Shown piece by piece: positions 8,873 to 17,274 of a DNA stretch of 61,126 bases. Under the pieces are notes generated by a model. That model worked only from the letters and a program-made list of their open reading frames with translations. It searched no databases and was not told where the DNA came from. Origin of the DNA: an uncultured bacterium (GTDB lineage: Bacteria; Verrucomicrobiota; Kiritimatiellia; RFP12; UBA1067); assembly GCA_902799385.1 (NCBI GenBank), contig CADCAK010000005.1, positions 1 through 61,126 of the forward strand. The letters run 5' to 3'. Each line of letters begins with the position of its first letter. Position 1 is the first letter of the stretch. Both the position numbers and the translations under genes were made by a program.

Positions 8873-9315
8873 AAACAGAATTCGCCCTCGCCGCCGCTGC
8901 GGCGCTTTGCGTCGCGGGGGGTTGCATCCAGGTAAAGACCGAAAGCGAGATAAAGCCCATCCACATCACGATGGACGTGAACCTCAAAGTGGACAAGGAC
9001 CTCGACAAGGCGTTTGCCGACGAGGACCAGCAGAAGCCCAAGGGCGACTTCAAGGCGGTCAAGGAGATGGTGGACCGTCAGGCTGCCGGCATCACCAACC
9101 GCGCCATGCTCGAGGAGCGCACGGGGGCTACGGACGATGACCGCATCCTCATCGCCGACGAGAACGCCAAGCGGATGAAGCGCTTCAGGGACGTCGCCAA
9201 GGGCAACGGCACGACGATCGACGCCGTCCAGAAGCGCTACGCCGCGAAGATGCGCGAGAAGATTCCCGCCGGGGCCTGGTACCAGGACGACGCCGGCAAG
9301 TGGCGGCAGAAGTAG
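8869..9315 (+). CDS. YnbE-YdbL fusion lipoprotein
   Basis: 148 residues. The signal peptide ends in a lipobox (VAGGC, Cys about residue 19). The next ~27 residues contain KPIHITMDVNLKVDKDLD, matching the short YnbE lipoprotein, whose core is a PI-I-N-M-V motif. The remaining ~100 residues match YdbL/DUF1318: a helix around the NRAMLEER segment, then ADENAKRMKRF, and the terminal GAWYQDDAGKWRQK. In E. coli, YnbE and YdbL are separate proteins encoded beside YdbH, with YnbE in the outer membrane and YdbL acting as its periplasmic partner. Here they form one polypeptide translated in an overlap with the YdbH-like gene, which makes a direct functional link very likely. Confidence 0.75.
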   Translation: MKTEFALAAAAALCVAGGCIQVKTESEIKPIHITMDVNLKVDKDLDKAFADEDQQKPKGDFKAVKEMVDRQAAGITNRAMLEERTGATDDDRILIADENAKRMKRFRDVAKGNGTTIDAVQKRYAAKMREKIPAGAWYQDDAGKWRQK

Positions 9316-9318
9316 CCG

Positions 9319-10548
9319 CTACTCGTAGCGCAGGCAGTCGATGGGGTTGAGCTTCGACGCGCGCCATGCGGGGTAGAAGCCGAAGAAAAGCCCCACGACC
9401 GACGAGATGACGAACGCGTAGACCGCCGACGTCGCCTCGACAAGCACCGGCCACCCCGCCGCCGCGCCGACGACGTACGACGCGCCTATGCCCGTCGCCA
9501 CCCCCGCCGCGCCGCCTACGGTCGAAAGCACCATCGCCTCAAGGACGAACTGCACGAGGATGTTGCACGGCGTCGCGCCGATGGACATCCTGAGGCCTAT
9601 CTCCCTGATGCGCTCGGTGACCGAGACGAGCATGATGTTCATTATGCCTATGCCGCCGACGACGAGCGTGATCACGGAGAAGATTAGAAGCAGCATCCCG
9701 ACGATCCCGGTGACCGAGCCGATGGTGTTCATTATCTCGGTCGTGTCGCGAGTCTCGAAGTCGTTGTCTTGCCAGTCCGCGAGGTGGTGCCGCTGGCGAA
9801 GGAGCGCCGAGATCTCGCGCTTCGCCTCTTCGAGGTCGTCCATCGACACGAGCGAGAGGTTCATCATGTTGACGGTATTGAACTTCGCGCGCTGGAGATA
9901 GCGGTGCACCGACGTGTACGGGGCCATTATGACGTCGTCTTGGTCCTGGCCCCAGTTGTTCGCGCCCTTCGAGCCCAAGACGCCGACGACGCGGAACGTC
10001 ATGTTCTTGAGGCGGATTATCTTGCCGACGGGGCTCTCGTCGACGCCAACGAGGTTCGAGCGGACCGTAGTGCCGATTACGCACACGCGCGCCGCGAGCC
10101 TCGTCTCGTCCTCGGTGAAGAAGCGCCCGTCGGTCACAATCCAGTTGCTTATGTCGATGACATCGGGCGATACGCCCTGCACGTTGCCCGCCCAGTTCTT
10201 CGCGCCGTACATCATCTGCACCGTCGTTCGCACTTGAGGGCTCACGCCCTGAACGAGATGGCCGAGCTCGCGCTTTATCGCCTCGGCGTCCTCGGCCGTC
10301 ATAGTCTGGCCCTGGCCCATCCCGCCAGAGACGGGGCCGCGGTTGCGCCGTTCGGGGAACACCATCATCAGGTTGTTGCCCATCGACGATATCTCCTTGA
10401 CCATCATCGTCTTCGCGCCCTCGCCGATGGCCATCGCGAGGATGACCGCGACGATGCCTATGCCGACGCCGAGGCACGAGAGGAACGAACGCACCGGATT
10501 GCGGCCGAGCGAGCGGAGCGACACCTTGAAGATTGTCAGAAAGCTCAT
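9319..10548 (-). CDS. MacB-type ABC transporter permease
   Basis: 409 residues. An N-terminal membrane helix (residues about 20-42, LGVGIGIVAVILAMAIG) precedes a ~230-residue periplasmic MacB core domain. Three C-terminal membrane helices follow, with the FtsX-type signature GGIGIMNIMLVSVTERIREIG between the first two. MacB permeases form dimers that use cytoplasmic ATP hydrolysis to push periplasmic substrates into a MacA-TolC conduit. Here the ATPase is a separate protein encoded just upstream with a four-base overlap. This is the last gene of the TolC-MacA-MacB operon. The substrate cannot be predicted. Confidence 0.88.
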   Translation of the reverse strand: MSFLTIFKVSLRSLGRNPVRSFLSCLGVGIGIVAVILAMAIGEGAKTMMVKEISSMGNNLMMVFPERRNRGPVSGGMGQGQTMTAEDAEAIKRELGHLVQGVSPQVRTTVQMMYGAKNWAGNVQGVSPDVIDISNWIVTDGRFFTEDETRLAARVCVIGTTVRSNLVGVDESPVGKIIRLKNMTFRVVGVLGSKGANNWGQDQDDVIMAPYTSVHRYLQRAKFNTVNMMNLSLVSMDDLEEAKREISALLRQRHHLADWQDNDFETRDTTEIMNTIGSVTGIVGMLLLIFSVITLVVGGIGIMNIMLVSVTERIREIGLRMSIGATPCNILVQFVLEAMVLSTVGGAAGVATGIGASYVVGAAAGWPVLVEATSAVYAFVISSVVGLFFGFYPAWRASKLNPIDCLRYE

Positions 10549-11291
10549 GCAAGCGCCTCCTTCACGAGCCGCGCCACCTCGTCCTGGCTCTTGCGCACGC
10601 CGCCGTCACCCATGTCGTCGCGCATCACCTTGCCGTCGCGCATCACGACGTGGCGCTTCGCGTAGGCCGCGATGTCGTCCTCGTGCGTGACCATTACGAT
10701 GGTGATGCCCTCATCCGAAAGCTCGGTGAAGAGGTTCATTATCTCGACAGAGCTCTTCGTGTCGAGGTTGCCCGTCGGCTCGTCGGCGAAGACCACCGGC
10801 GGGTTGTTCATGAGTGCGCGCGCGATGGCGACGCGCTGCTGCTGGCCGCCGGAGAGCTGCGCGGGGGTGTGCATCTCGCGGCCCTTCAGCCCCACGCGCG
10901 CAAGAAGCTCCATGGCGCGCGCCTTGCGCGCACGGCGGTTTAGCCGCCCCATGTAGAGGTCGGGAAGCTCGACGTTCTCAAGTGCGCTCGTACGCGGGAG
11001 AAGGTTGAAGTTCTGGAAGACGAAGCCGAGCTTCATGCAGCGAATGCGGGCGAGCTCGGTGGGCGAGCGCTTCGCCACCTCAAGGCCGTCGAGGAGATAC
11101 GAGCCCCTTGTCGGCACGTCAAGGCAGCCGAGGATGTTGAGCATCGTGGACTTGCCCGAGCCGGACGAGCCCATTATCGCGACGAATTCGCCGTCGTCTA
11201 TTGAGAGCGACACGCCGTCAAGCGCATGCACTGGCTCGTCGCCGATGGCGTATATCTTGTACATGTCGCGTATCTCGATGAGGTGGGCCAT
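10545..11291 (-). CDS. ABC transporter ATP-binding protein, MacB/LolD type
   Basis: 248 residues with Walker [10 protein letters not shown] (about residues 40-48), Q-loop [11 protein letters not shown], signature [15 protein letters not shown], Walker [13 protein letters not shown], and the switch His in VMVTHEDD. It powers the permease encoded next (overlap of four bases). The usual MacB has ATPase and permease in one chain; here they are split, as in many Gram-negative export systems. Upstream, a 200-base array of octamer repeats separates it from the macA-like gene. Confidence 0.92.
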   Translation of the reverse strand: MAHLIEIRDMYKIYAIGDEPVHALDGVSLSIDDGEFVAIMGSSGSGKSTMLNILGCLDVPTRGSYLLDGLEVAKRSPTELARIRCMKLGFVFQNFNLLPRTSALENVELPDLYMGRLNRRARKARAMELLARVGLKGREMHTPAQLSGGQQQRVAIARALMNNPPVVFADEPTGNLDTKSSVEIMNLFTELSDEGITIVMVTHEDDIAAYAKRHVVMRDGKVMRDDMGDGGVRKSQDEVARLVKEALA

Positions 11292-11294
11292 TAT

Positions 11295-11494
11295 GGGTTA
11301 GGTGGTTAGGTAGTTAAGTAGTTATGTGGTTAGGTAGTTAAGTAGTTAGGTGGTTGGGTGGTTGAGTAGTTAGGTGGTTAGGTGGTTGGGTGGTTGGGTG
11401 GTTAGGTGGTTAGGTGGTTGAGTAGTTAGGTGGTTGAGTGGTTAAGTGGTTGGGTGGTTAACTACCTCACTACCTAACTACTTAACTACCTAAC
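11295..11494. repeat. Octamer tandem array with short inverted arm
   Basis: The gap between the macA-like and macB-ATPase genes is filled by about twenty imperfect 8-base units on the plus strand (GGTGGTTA, GGTAGTTA, AGTAGTTA, GGTGGTTG and similar, 11295-11458). They are followed by an inverted arm of the same units (CTACCTAA, CTACTTAA, 11459-11494). Differences between units are almost all G/A changes. In the mRNA this would be a C- and A-rich run followed by its complement and could fold into a hairpin. It lies within an operon, so it may affect downstream expression of the ATPase. Confidence 0.85.
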
Positions 11495-12805
11495 TCATTT
11501 CTTCGGCTCCGGCGCGGTGCCCTTGTTGTTGTTGCGCTTCGGGAACTTCGGCATGAAGGGATTGGTCGCGTCCTTGTCGTCCGTGGCGGGCATGTTCGCC
11601 GTCTGGTAGCCGACGACGGCCTCGCGGCCTTCAAGCGCGTCCGCGCCCTCGCAGACTACGGACGTGAACGAATCGTCGGTGACGCCCTCTCCGACGCTGA
11701 CGCACTCAAGCGGGTCCCCTTCCCTCTGCGGCGCAAGCCATATCTTGCGCCCGCGCGGGATTTCGCCCGCGACGCGGTCGCGGTCCTCGTCCTTCGGGCG
11801 GAACCTGAACGCCGCAGCCGCAACCGCAACCACGTTCTCGGCCCTCGCCGTCTCGATGGCGAGCGTCGCCGTCATACCCGGGAAAAGCTTCTGGCCGGGG
11901 TTCTCGGCCTCGACGATGACGGGGAACGTCACGACGTTGCTTGTCGTCGTGGACGCCTTCCTTATCTGCTTCACCTTGCCCTTGAACCGCGTGCGGTATG
12001 CGTCCACGGTGAACGTCACGTCCTGGCCGACCTGTATGCCGCCGATGTCGGCCTCTGGTATGTCGGCCGCGACCCAGACCGTGTCGAGGTCCTCCGCAAT
12101 CGTGAGGACCGGCACGGCGTTCATCGACGAAACGACCGTCTCGCCCTCCTCGACCTTGCGGTCGATCACGATGCCGTCCACGGGGGACACGATCGTGCAG
12201 TAGTCGAGGTCGGCTTTCGCCTTGCTGACCGACGCCTCGGACTGTTCGACCGACGCGCGGGCGCTTTCAAGGCCCGCCTTCGCGCTTTCAAGCCCCGCCC
12301 TTGCGCGTTCAAGCGACTCCTCGGCACTGTCGAGGTCGGCGACCGGCGCCACCTTCCTCTCGACGAGCGCCTTCTTGCGGTCGTATGTCTTCATGGCGAG
12401 GACGAGCTCGGCCTCGGACGAGCGGACGGCCGCCTCGCGAACGGCGACGTTCGCCTTGTTCACGTGCAGCTGCGCGACCGCGCTTTTGTGGTTCGCGTCG
12501 TAGACTTGCGGGTCGATGAGCGCGACCACCTGCCCATTCGTCACGACGTCGTTGTAGTCCACGTAAAGCTTTATCAGCTTGCCGTTGACCTGTGCGCCCA
12601 CAGGAATCCCCTTCGAGGAATTGCGCGGCGTGACCGAGCCCGTCGCAGACACCGTGCGGACAATGTCCGTGCGGGAGATGGGCGCGGTGCGGTATGACGG
12701 GGCCTTGCGGCCCGGGACGAGCGACTTGCCTTCGCCGCAGCCCGCGACGAGTGCAAGGCCCCCAAGCAGCAACGCGGCGCAGGCCGCCTCATTTTTCGTC
12801 TTCAC
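11495..12805 (-). CDS. Periplasmic adaptor lipoprotein, MacA/HlyD family
   Basis: 436 residues. The signal peptide ends in a lipobox (LVAGC, Cys about 23). Then come a barrel-sandwich lipoyl half (GAQVNGKLIKLYVDYNDVVTNGQVVALIDP), a long alpha-hairpin (about 100-200, rich in Ala/Glu/Ser heptads), the second lipoyl half (SPVDGIVIDRKVEEGETV) and a beta-barrel domain. The C-terminal tail is proline- and asparagine-rich and probably disordered. The start overlaps the end of the TolC gene by 17 bases, so the two are translationally linked. It would join the inner-membrane MacB-like complex to the outer-membrane channel. Confidence 0.88.
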   Translation of the reverse strand: MKTKNEAACAALLLGGLALVAGCGEGKSLVPGRKAPSYRTAPISRTDIVRTVSATGSVTPRNSSKGIPVGAQVNGKLIKLYVDYNDVVTNGQVVALIDPQVYDANHKSAVAQLHVNKANVAVREAAVRSSEAELVLAMKTYDRKKALVERKVAPVADLDSAEESLERARAGLESAKAGLESARASVEQSEASVSKAKADLDYCTIVSPVDGIVIDRKVEEGETVVSSMNAVPVLTIAEDLDTVWVAADIPEADIGGIQVGQDVTFTVDAYRTRFKGKVKQIRKASTTTSNVVTFPVIVEAENPGQKLFPGMTATLAIETARAENVVAVAAAAFRFRPKDEDRDRVAGEIPRGRKIWLAPQREGDPLECVSVGEGVTDDSFTSVVCEGADALEGREAVVGYQTANMPATDDKDATNPFMPKFPKRNNNKGTAPEPKK

Positions 12806-14219
12806 TTATCGTCTCCTCCGTGTACTCGGGCCAGCGGCCCACAACCCTGAAAAGCTTCGCCTCGGCAATCTGGCCGCGATAGAACGCGCGCACGCGGTCG
12901 CCGAGCGACGAGGCGTAGCCCGCCACTGCGTCGGCGAACTCGACGCGGCTCACATCGCCGACCTGGTACTGCTCGCGCACCGTGTCGAGGTTCTCCCTGC
13001 CGCTCCTGACGCTGGAACGTGCGGCGTTCAGCGCCTCAAGGGCGTTGTCGCGCTCGGCGACTGCAAGCTCTATGTCGCGCGAAAGCTCCAGCTCGGCGGC
13101 GTCTACGCCGTATGCGGCGGCATCAAGAGCGATCGTCGCGCGCTCGACTGCGGCGGTCTTGCGCCACCCAGTAAAGAGCGACATCGCGCCGTTCACGCCC
13201 CAGCGCCAGTACCAGAGCGGGTCGGCCCAGTTTAGCGCAAGACTGGCGCTAAGCGTCGGGTAGAGGTTTGCCACCGCCGCGTCAACCTGGTGCGACGCGG
13301 CCTTGAGGTGCGCGCGGGCGGCCTGCACCGACGGCGCGTTCGTGCACGCGGCGCCGTAAAGCTCCGATACGCTGGCGGAAGTGTCAGCAAGCGAGCGGAA
13401 CATGTGCGAAAGAGCGGCTTCGCGTGGCCCGAGGACAGCCCTGAAGTCGCCAGACGCGGCGTCCACCCCGAGCGCCGCCATGAGCTCGGCGCCCGCAGTC
13501 GCCACGTCGTTCGACGCCGCGACGACGTTCTGCACGGCCTTCGCAAGGTCAAGCTTCGCCCTGAGGACGTCCAGCTCCTTCGCCTCGCCATGCTCCTTCC
13601 TCAGCTCCGCCTGTTCGAGATGCTCCGCGTACTCGGCCTCGTTCGTGAGCGCAACCTCGAAAAGCGCCTCGTTCATGAGAAGCGCGAAATACCCACTCGC
13701 AACCTCTTCGAACACGGAGTACCCCGTGCCGACAAGAGTAGTCTCGGCGGCAACGACCTCTTCAGAAAGGGCGCGCGCCTCGGCGGCGTTGCGGCCGAAG
13801 TCGTAGACGAGGATGTCGAGGGAAAGCGCCCCCGATGCGGAACCGTCGGTCTTCCCGTGAAGTCTGTGGCCTGACTCCGACGACTCCGAGCGGCCGACCG
13901 ACGCCGAGGCCGCAAAAGCGCCCCACGGGGTTGACGAGAGAAGCGGCGCGTCTGCCGCGACCTGCCTAAGGGCAATGCGCGCATCCTCGACCGCGAGGCG
14001 CGCGCGAACCATCGAGGGACGGTTTGCGAGAGCGAAGCCGACAAGCTGCGCGAGACTGCACCCCCTGAGATCGACCTTCTCGGCGCGCGTCTCAACCCCC
14101 ATGCCACGGGCGGCATGCGCCTCCTGGGCGCTCCGCGCATGGTGGACGGCATGGCGGGTACCACACCCGGCAAAAACCGCTGCAAGCGCAAGGAACTTGA
14201 AAATCCGTATCGTGCTCAT
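12789..14219 (-). CDS. TolC-family outer-membrane efflux lipoprotein
   Basis: 476 residues from ATG 14219. A lipobox FAGC is followed by two repeats of the outer-membrane efflux protein fold, mostly long Ala/Glu-rich helices with short strands (the second around SLALNWADPLWYW). The upstream frame extends to 14255, but 14219 is preferred: a TGCTAAAAT box ends seven bases before it, giving a leaderless mRNA, and the lipoprotein signal follows directly. It is the first gene of the export operon (TolC, MacA, ATPase, permease). Confidence 0.85.
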   Translation of the reverse strand: MSTIRIFKFLALAAVFAGCGTRHAVHHARSAQEAHAARGMGVETRAEKVDLRGCSLAQLVGFALANRPSMVRARLAVEDARIALRQVAADAPLLSSTPWGAFAASASVGRSESSESGHRLHGKTDGSASGALSLDILVYDFGRNAAEARALSEEVVAAETTLVGTGYSVFEEVASGYFALLMNEALFEVALTNEAEYAEHLEQAELRKEHGEAKELDVLRAKLDLAKAVQNVVAASNDVATAGAELMAALGVDAASGDFRAVLGPREAALSHMFRSLADTSASVSELYGAACTNAPSVQAARAHLKAASHQVDAAVANLYPTLSASLALNWADPLWYWRWGVNGAMSLFTGWRKTAAVERATIALDAAAYGVDAAELELSRDIELAVAERDNALEALNAARSSVRSGRENLDTVREQYQVGDVSRVEFADAVAGYASSLGDRVRAFYRGQIAEAKLFRVVGRWPEYTEETISEDEK

Positions 14220-14226
14220 TGAAGGT

Positions 14227-14232
14227 ATTTTA
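14227..14232 (-). promoter_or_regulatory. Extended -10 box of the tolC-like operon
   Basis: TGCTAAAAT on the minus strand, seven bases before the ATG at 14219. This predicts a leaderless transcript and is the only promoter-like sequence seen for the four-gene export operon. Confidence 0.4.
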
Positions 14233-14306
14233 GCAAAATCGCGCGCCCGCGCCAATACGCCATTTGCCGCCTTGCCTGCATTTGCGCGAATCGGGCATGG
14301 GGGAAC

Positions 14307-16469
14307 CTATCGGATCGGGCGGCGAACGAGGGTGAGCGCGGCGGGGACTGCGACGGCGAGGGCGAACACAACCGAGAAAAGTGCGCCATTCGCAATGGTC
14401 GGCAGCGGAACTACGAAAGTCGCCGGAAGCCCCCAGTTAGCCATCGCCGCGCGCGTGCCAGTCGTGCACAACCAGCCGAGCGGCGCGCCAAGCGCGAGCC
14501 CAAGCGCGATGCCTGCGAGCGCGACCGCAAGCGCCTCGCCTACAAGTACCTTCGCAAGCTGGAACCGCGTCGCGCCGACTGCGCGGAGGACGGCGAACTC
14601 GCGGCGGCGCGACTCGAACGACGCGACGAGCATCGCGACGAACCCGAGAGAGATGACGGCGACGAAGATGAACGGCACGCGCGCCATCGCACCCACGAGA
14701 TCACTTCCGTGCGCAAGCGTCCCTTCGGCGATCTCGTCGCGCGAATGGAGACGCACGGTGTTGCCATGTATCTCGCCGTCGGAATCCTCGCCCCACGCTC
14801 CGCCGAGCGATTCGACTATCTCGCGCTCCACTATGCGCCCCGCCGGGAACACTCCGTTCGCGGCGAGAAACTCCGGCTCGTAGTCGAGCCAGACATGCGT
14901 CATCTTGACGAAATCCTGCGGCCTTGCATCGCACGCGGCAAGCGTGTCGAACGAGACGAACACAGGCCCGTCGGTGTTGACCGGCATCCTGTTCATCCCA
15001 CGCACGAGGGCGCGGCTCGTCACCATGTGCCAGTTGAGATCGACTACGCCGACGACCTTCAGCGAGATGACAAGCCCGCGTCCGGCGTCAAGCACGAGGT
15101 CATCGCCGACGCCTATCTTGCGCGCGCGCGCCATCATCTCGGTTATGACGCAGTTGTCACCTTCCGCAAGCGCCTTCTCAGCCGACTCGCGGTCGCCCTG
15201 CGAGAACTTGAAGTCGGGCAACCACGCGCTCGCGAGAAGAAGCGCGTTCCTGTACTGCTTCATCGGAGCGCGTCCGCCGCGCCCGCCGCCGCCGAAGCCC
15301 TTCAGTTCCTCAAGCGGCGAGATGTTGACTTGGAGCGGCTGAAGCTCGCCTATGCGCTTAACACCCTTGAGGTTGCGCAGATGCTCTATGTCGAAGCTCG
15401 AAACGCCACCTGGGAGAATCGAGACTATCGCGTCGGGCCACTCAGGCGAGGGGATGAACGGCTTTGTAAGCGACGTACCCCACGTCTCTACTGCGACAAA
15501 CGCGCCGAAGCCGCACGCGAACGCGATAATCATTCCGAGCCGCCTCTTTCGCGGCTCGCGTCCCGACGCGGCTTCGAGCGGGCGGACGGCGAACGCAGGC
15601 TTCAGGGCGAAGAGCGCGCCGAACACGGCGACAACAGGCGCGACTGCGACGACGGCCATTACGCCCTTCGCGCCGATTGCCGCCCCAGACGGGAAAGTCA
15701 CGGCATCGCACGCGACGTATGCATAGAGCGCGGCGATTGCGCCGCCGACGCCGAGCGCGAGCCCCACAGCGGCAAGCGCGAGCGCTTCGCGGACGACCAT
15801 CTTCGCGACGCCGCCGCGCGTCATGCCGAGAATGCGCAGCGTCGCGATTTCCATGCGGCGTGATTCGATCGTAAGAAAGAGCGTGTTCACGAGCAGGCAC
15901 AGCGCCGTAAGCGCGGCGGCCCATAGGAGAAGCGGCTTTGCGCGGTCCATGTTGCGCCCCGAGTCTGAGAGGAACATAGGGGCCAATTCTTCGGGCGAGG
16001 CCGGTTTGAAGTCCTGCCATTCCTCGTCTATGTCGGCAACGGCAGACGGGGGAAGGAACATGTTGGGGTAGCCGCGCACCGGGCGCTCCCAGTCGAGGTA
16101 GCCCGCGAGCTTCACGCGATACGCGCCCTTGCGCCCTACGAGAGTAAGCTCGTCGCCTATTGCGGGAAGGTTCTTCACGCGTCGCTGTGCGAATAGCGCC
16201 TTGGTGACGAGAGCGCCGTCGAGGCCGGGGCGAGTCGCAACATGCGCCATCATCGGCGGGCCCTGCAAAACGCGGCCATCGGGGCGGAAGTCGAGCTGGA
16301 GCTGCACCGTCTGGGCATCGGCGTCGACGGGAACCGCCTTGACAAGACGCTCGGCGATTGCAACCGCCTGGGCGTCGTTAGTCGCCACAAGCGACTGCGT
16401 GAAGACGACTGCGCCCGCAGCGGCGGCAATTCCGAGGACCGCGCATATATGCCGCGCTTTCATTTGCAC
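14307..16469 (-). CDS. ABC transporter permease with two FtsX domains
   Basis: 720 residues. An N-terminal membrane helix is followed by a short periplasmic region, then an FtsX set of membrane helices (about 185-300, with ESRRMEIATLRILGMTRG). A second periplasmic region contains a Gly/Arg-rich stretch (GFGGGGRGGRAP). A second FtsX set closes the protein (about 600-715, with ESRRREFAVLRAVGATR). This duplicated layout is that of YbbP/DevC-like and lipoprotein-release-like permeases. It overlaps its ATPase gene by ten bases. ATG codons at 16469 and 16463 are both possible. The substrate is unknown; release of lipoproteins or other envelope lipids is one possibility. Confidence 0.8.
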   Translation of the reverse strand: MQMKARHICAVLGIAAAAGAVVFTQSLVATNDAQAVAIAERLVKAVPVDADAQTVQLQLDFRPDGRVLQGPPMMAHVATRPGLDGALVTKALFAQRRVKNLPAIGDELTLVGRKGAYRVKLAGYLDWERPVRGYPNMFLPPSAVADIDEEWQDFKPASPEELAPMFLSDSGRNMDRAKPLLLWAAALTALCLLVNTLFLTIESRRMEIATLRILGMTRGGVAKMVVREALALAAVGLALGVGGAIAALYAYVACDAVTFPSGAAIGAKGVMAVVAVAPVVAVFGALFALKPAFAVRPLEAASGREPRKRRLGMIIAFACGFGAFVAVETWGTSLTKPFIPSPEWPDAIVSILPGGVSSFDIEHLRNLKGVKRIGELQPLQVNISPLEELKGFGGGGRGGRAPMKQYRNALLLASAWLPDFKFSQGDRESAEKALAEGDNCVITEMMARARKIGVGDDLVLDAGRGLVISLKVVGVVDLNWHMVTSRALVRGMNRMPVNTDGPVFVSFDTLAACDARPQDFVKMTHVWLDYEPEFLAANGVFPAGRIVEREIVESLGGAWGEDSDGEIHGNTVRLHSRDEIAEGTLAHGSDLVGAMARVPFIFVAVISLGFVAMLVASFESRRREFAVLRAVGATRFQLAKVLVGEALAVALAGIALGLALGAPLGWLCTTGTRAAMANWGLPATFVVPLPTIANGALFSVVFALAVAVPAALTLVRRPIR

Positions 16470-17173
16470 GTCTCAAGATAGAGCCTAGAAACAAGGGCAG
16501 GATCGCCCTCGGTCGCGAACGACGCCGCGATCCTGCCGTCCTTCAGGAAATGGACTTTGCTTGCCGTCGCAGCCACCTGCGGATCGTGCGTGACGACGAG
16601 GATAGCGCTTTTCTCCCTGGCGTTGAGATCGCGGAGAAGCGAGCATATCGCCTTCGACGCCTTCGCGTCGAGGTTCCCGGTCGGCTCGTCGGCGAGCACC
16701 ACGTCGGGCGACGCGACGAGCGCGCGGGCGATTGCGACGCGCTGGCGCTCGCCGCCCGAAAGCTCCTCGGGCTTCTTCGAGAGGATGTCGGCGATGCCAA
16801 GCGCCGAGACGAGCGACTTAAGCCGCCCTTCGTCGACCTTCGCCCCGTCGAGGCGAAGCGGCAGAACGACATTGTCGCGCACCGTCTTCTCGTTGAGCAG
16901 GTTGAACGCCTGGAAGACGACTCCGATGTGGCGGCGGCGGAATTTCGTCGCGGCCGCGTCGCCCATCTTCACGATGTCGCTCCCGCCGACGAGTATCTCA
17001 CCCGCATCTGCGGAAAGAAGCCCCGCCGCGAGATGAAGGAACGTGGACTTGCCGCTTCCGCTCGGGCCCATCAGCGCCTCGAAGCTGCCAGGCGCCATCT
17101 TCAGGGAAAAGTCCTTTAGGACTTCCTGACTGCCGTACTTGCGGCACACGCCGCTTGCGTTAAGAGCTTCCAT
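16460..17173 (-). CDS. ABC transporter ATP-binding protein, LolD type
   Basis: 237 residues: Walker A GPSGSGKST (about 36-44), Q-loop VVFQAFNLL, signature [15 protein letters not shown], Walker [14 protein letters not shown]-loop VVTHDPQ. It is most similar in pattern to LolD/YbbA ATPases that partner FtsX-type permeases. It is first in a two-gene operon with the 720-residue permease. The 100 bases upstream contain a GC-rich stem followed by AT-rich sequence that may be the terminator of the hydrogenase operon's opposite end, but I cannot fix it firmly. Confidence 0.9.
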   Translation of the reverse strand: MEALNASGVCRKYGSQEVLKDFSLKMAPGSFEALMGPSGSGKSTFLHLAAGLLSADAGEILVGGSDIVKMGDAAATKFRRRHIGVVFQAFNLLNEKTVRDNVVLPLRLDGAKVDEGRLKSLVSALGIADILSKKPEELSGGERQRVAIARALVASPDVVLADEPTGNLDAKASKAICSLLRDLNAREKSAILVVTHDPQVAATASKVHFLKDGRIAASFATEGDPALVSRLYLETCK

Positions 17174-17274
17174 TCAACCTCCTGATGTCAACAGCCGTTC
17201 AATCAAAGAAAGGGGCGGCCGTATGGCCGTCCCCCTCTTTTCTCGCAACGCCCTTCGGGCAGTTGCCAAGGCGA

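Noticed and set aside
11295..11494. CRISPR array
   Set aside because: Units are contiguous 8-mers without spacers and have no cas genes nearby.
14307..17173. Second macrolide-type efflux pump
   Set aside because: The permease has two FtsX domains and no adaptor or TolC gene, so LolCDE/YbbAP-like export fits better than MacB.
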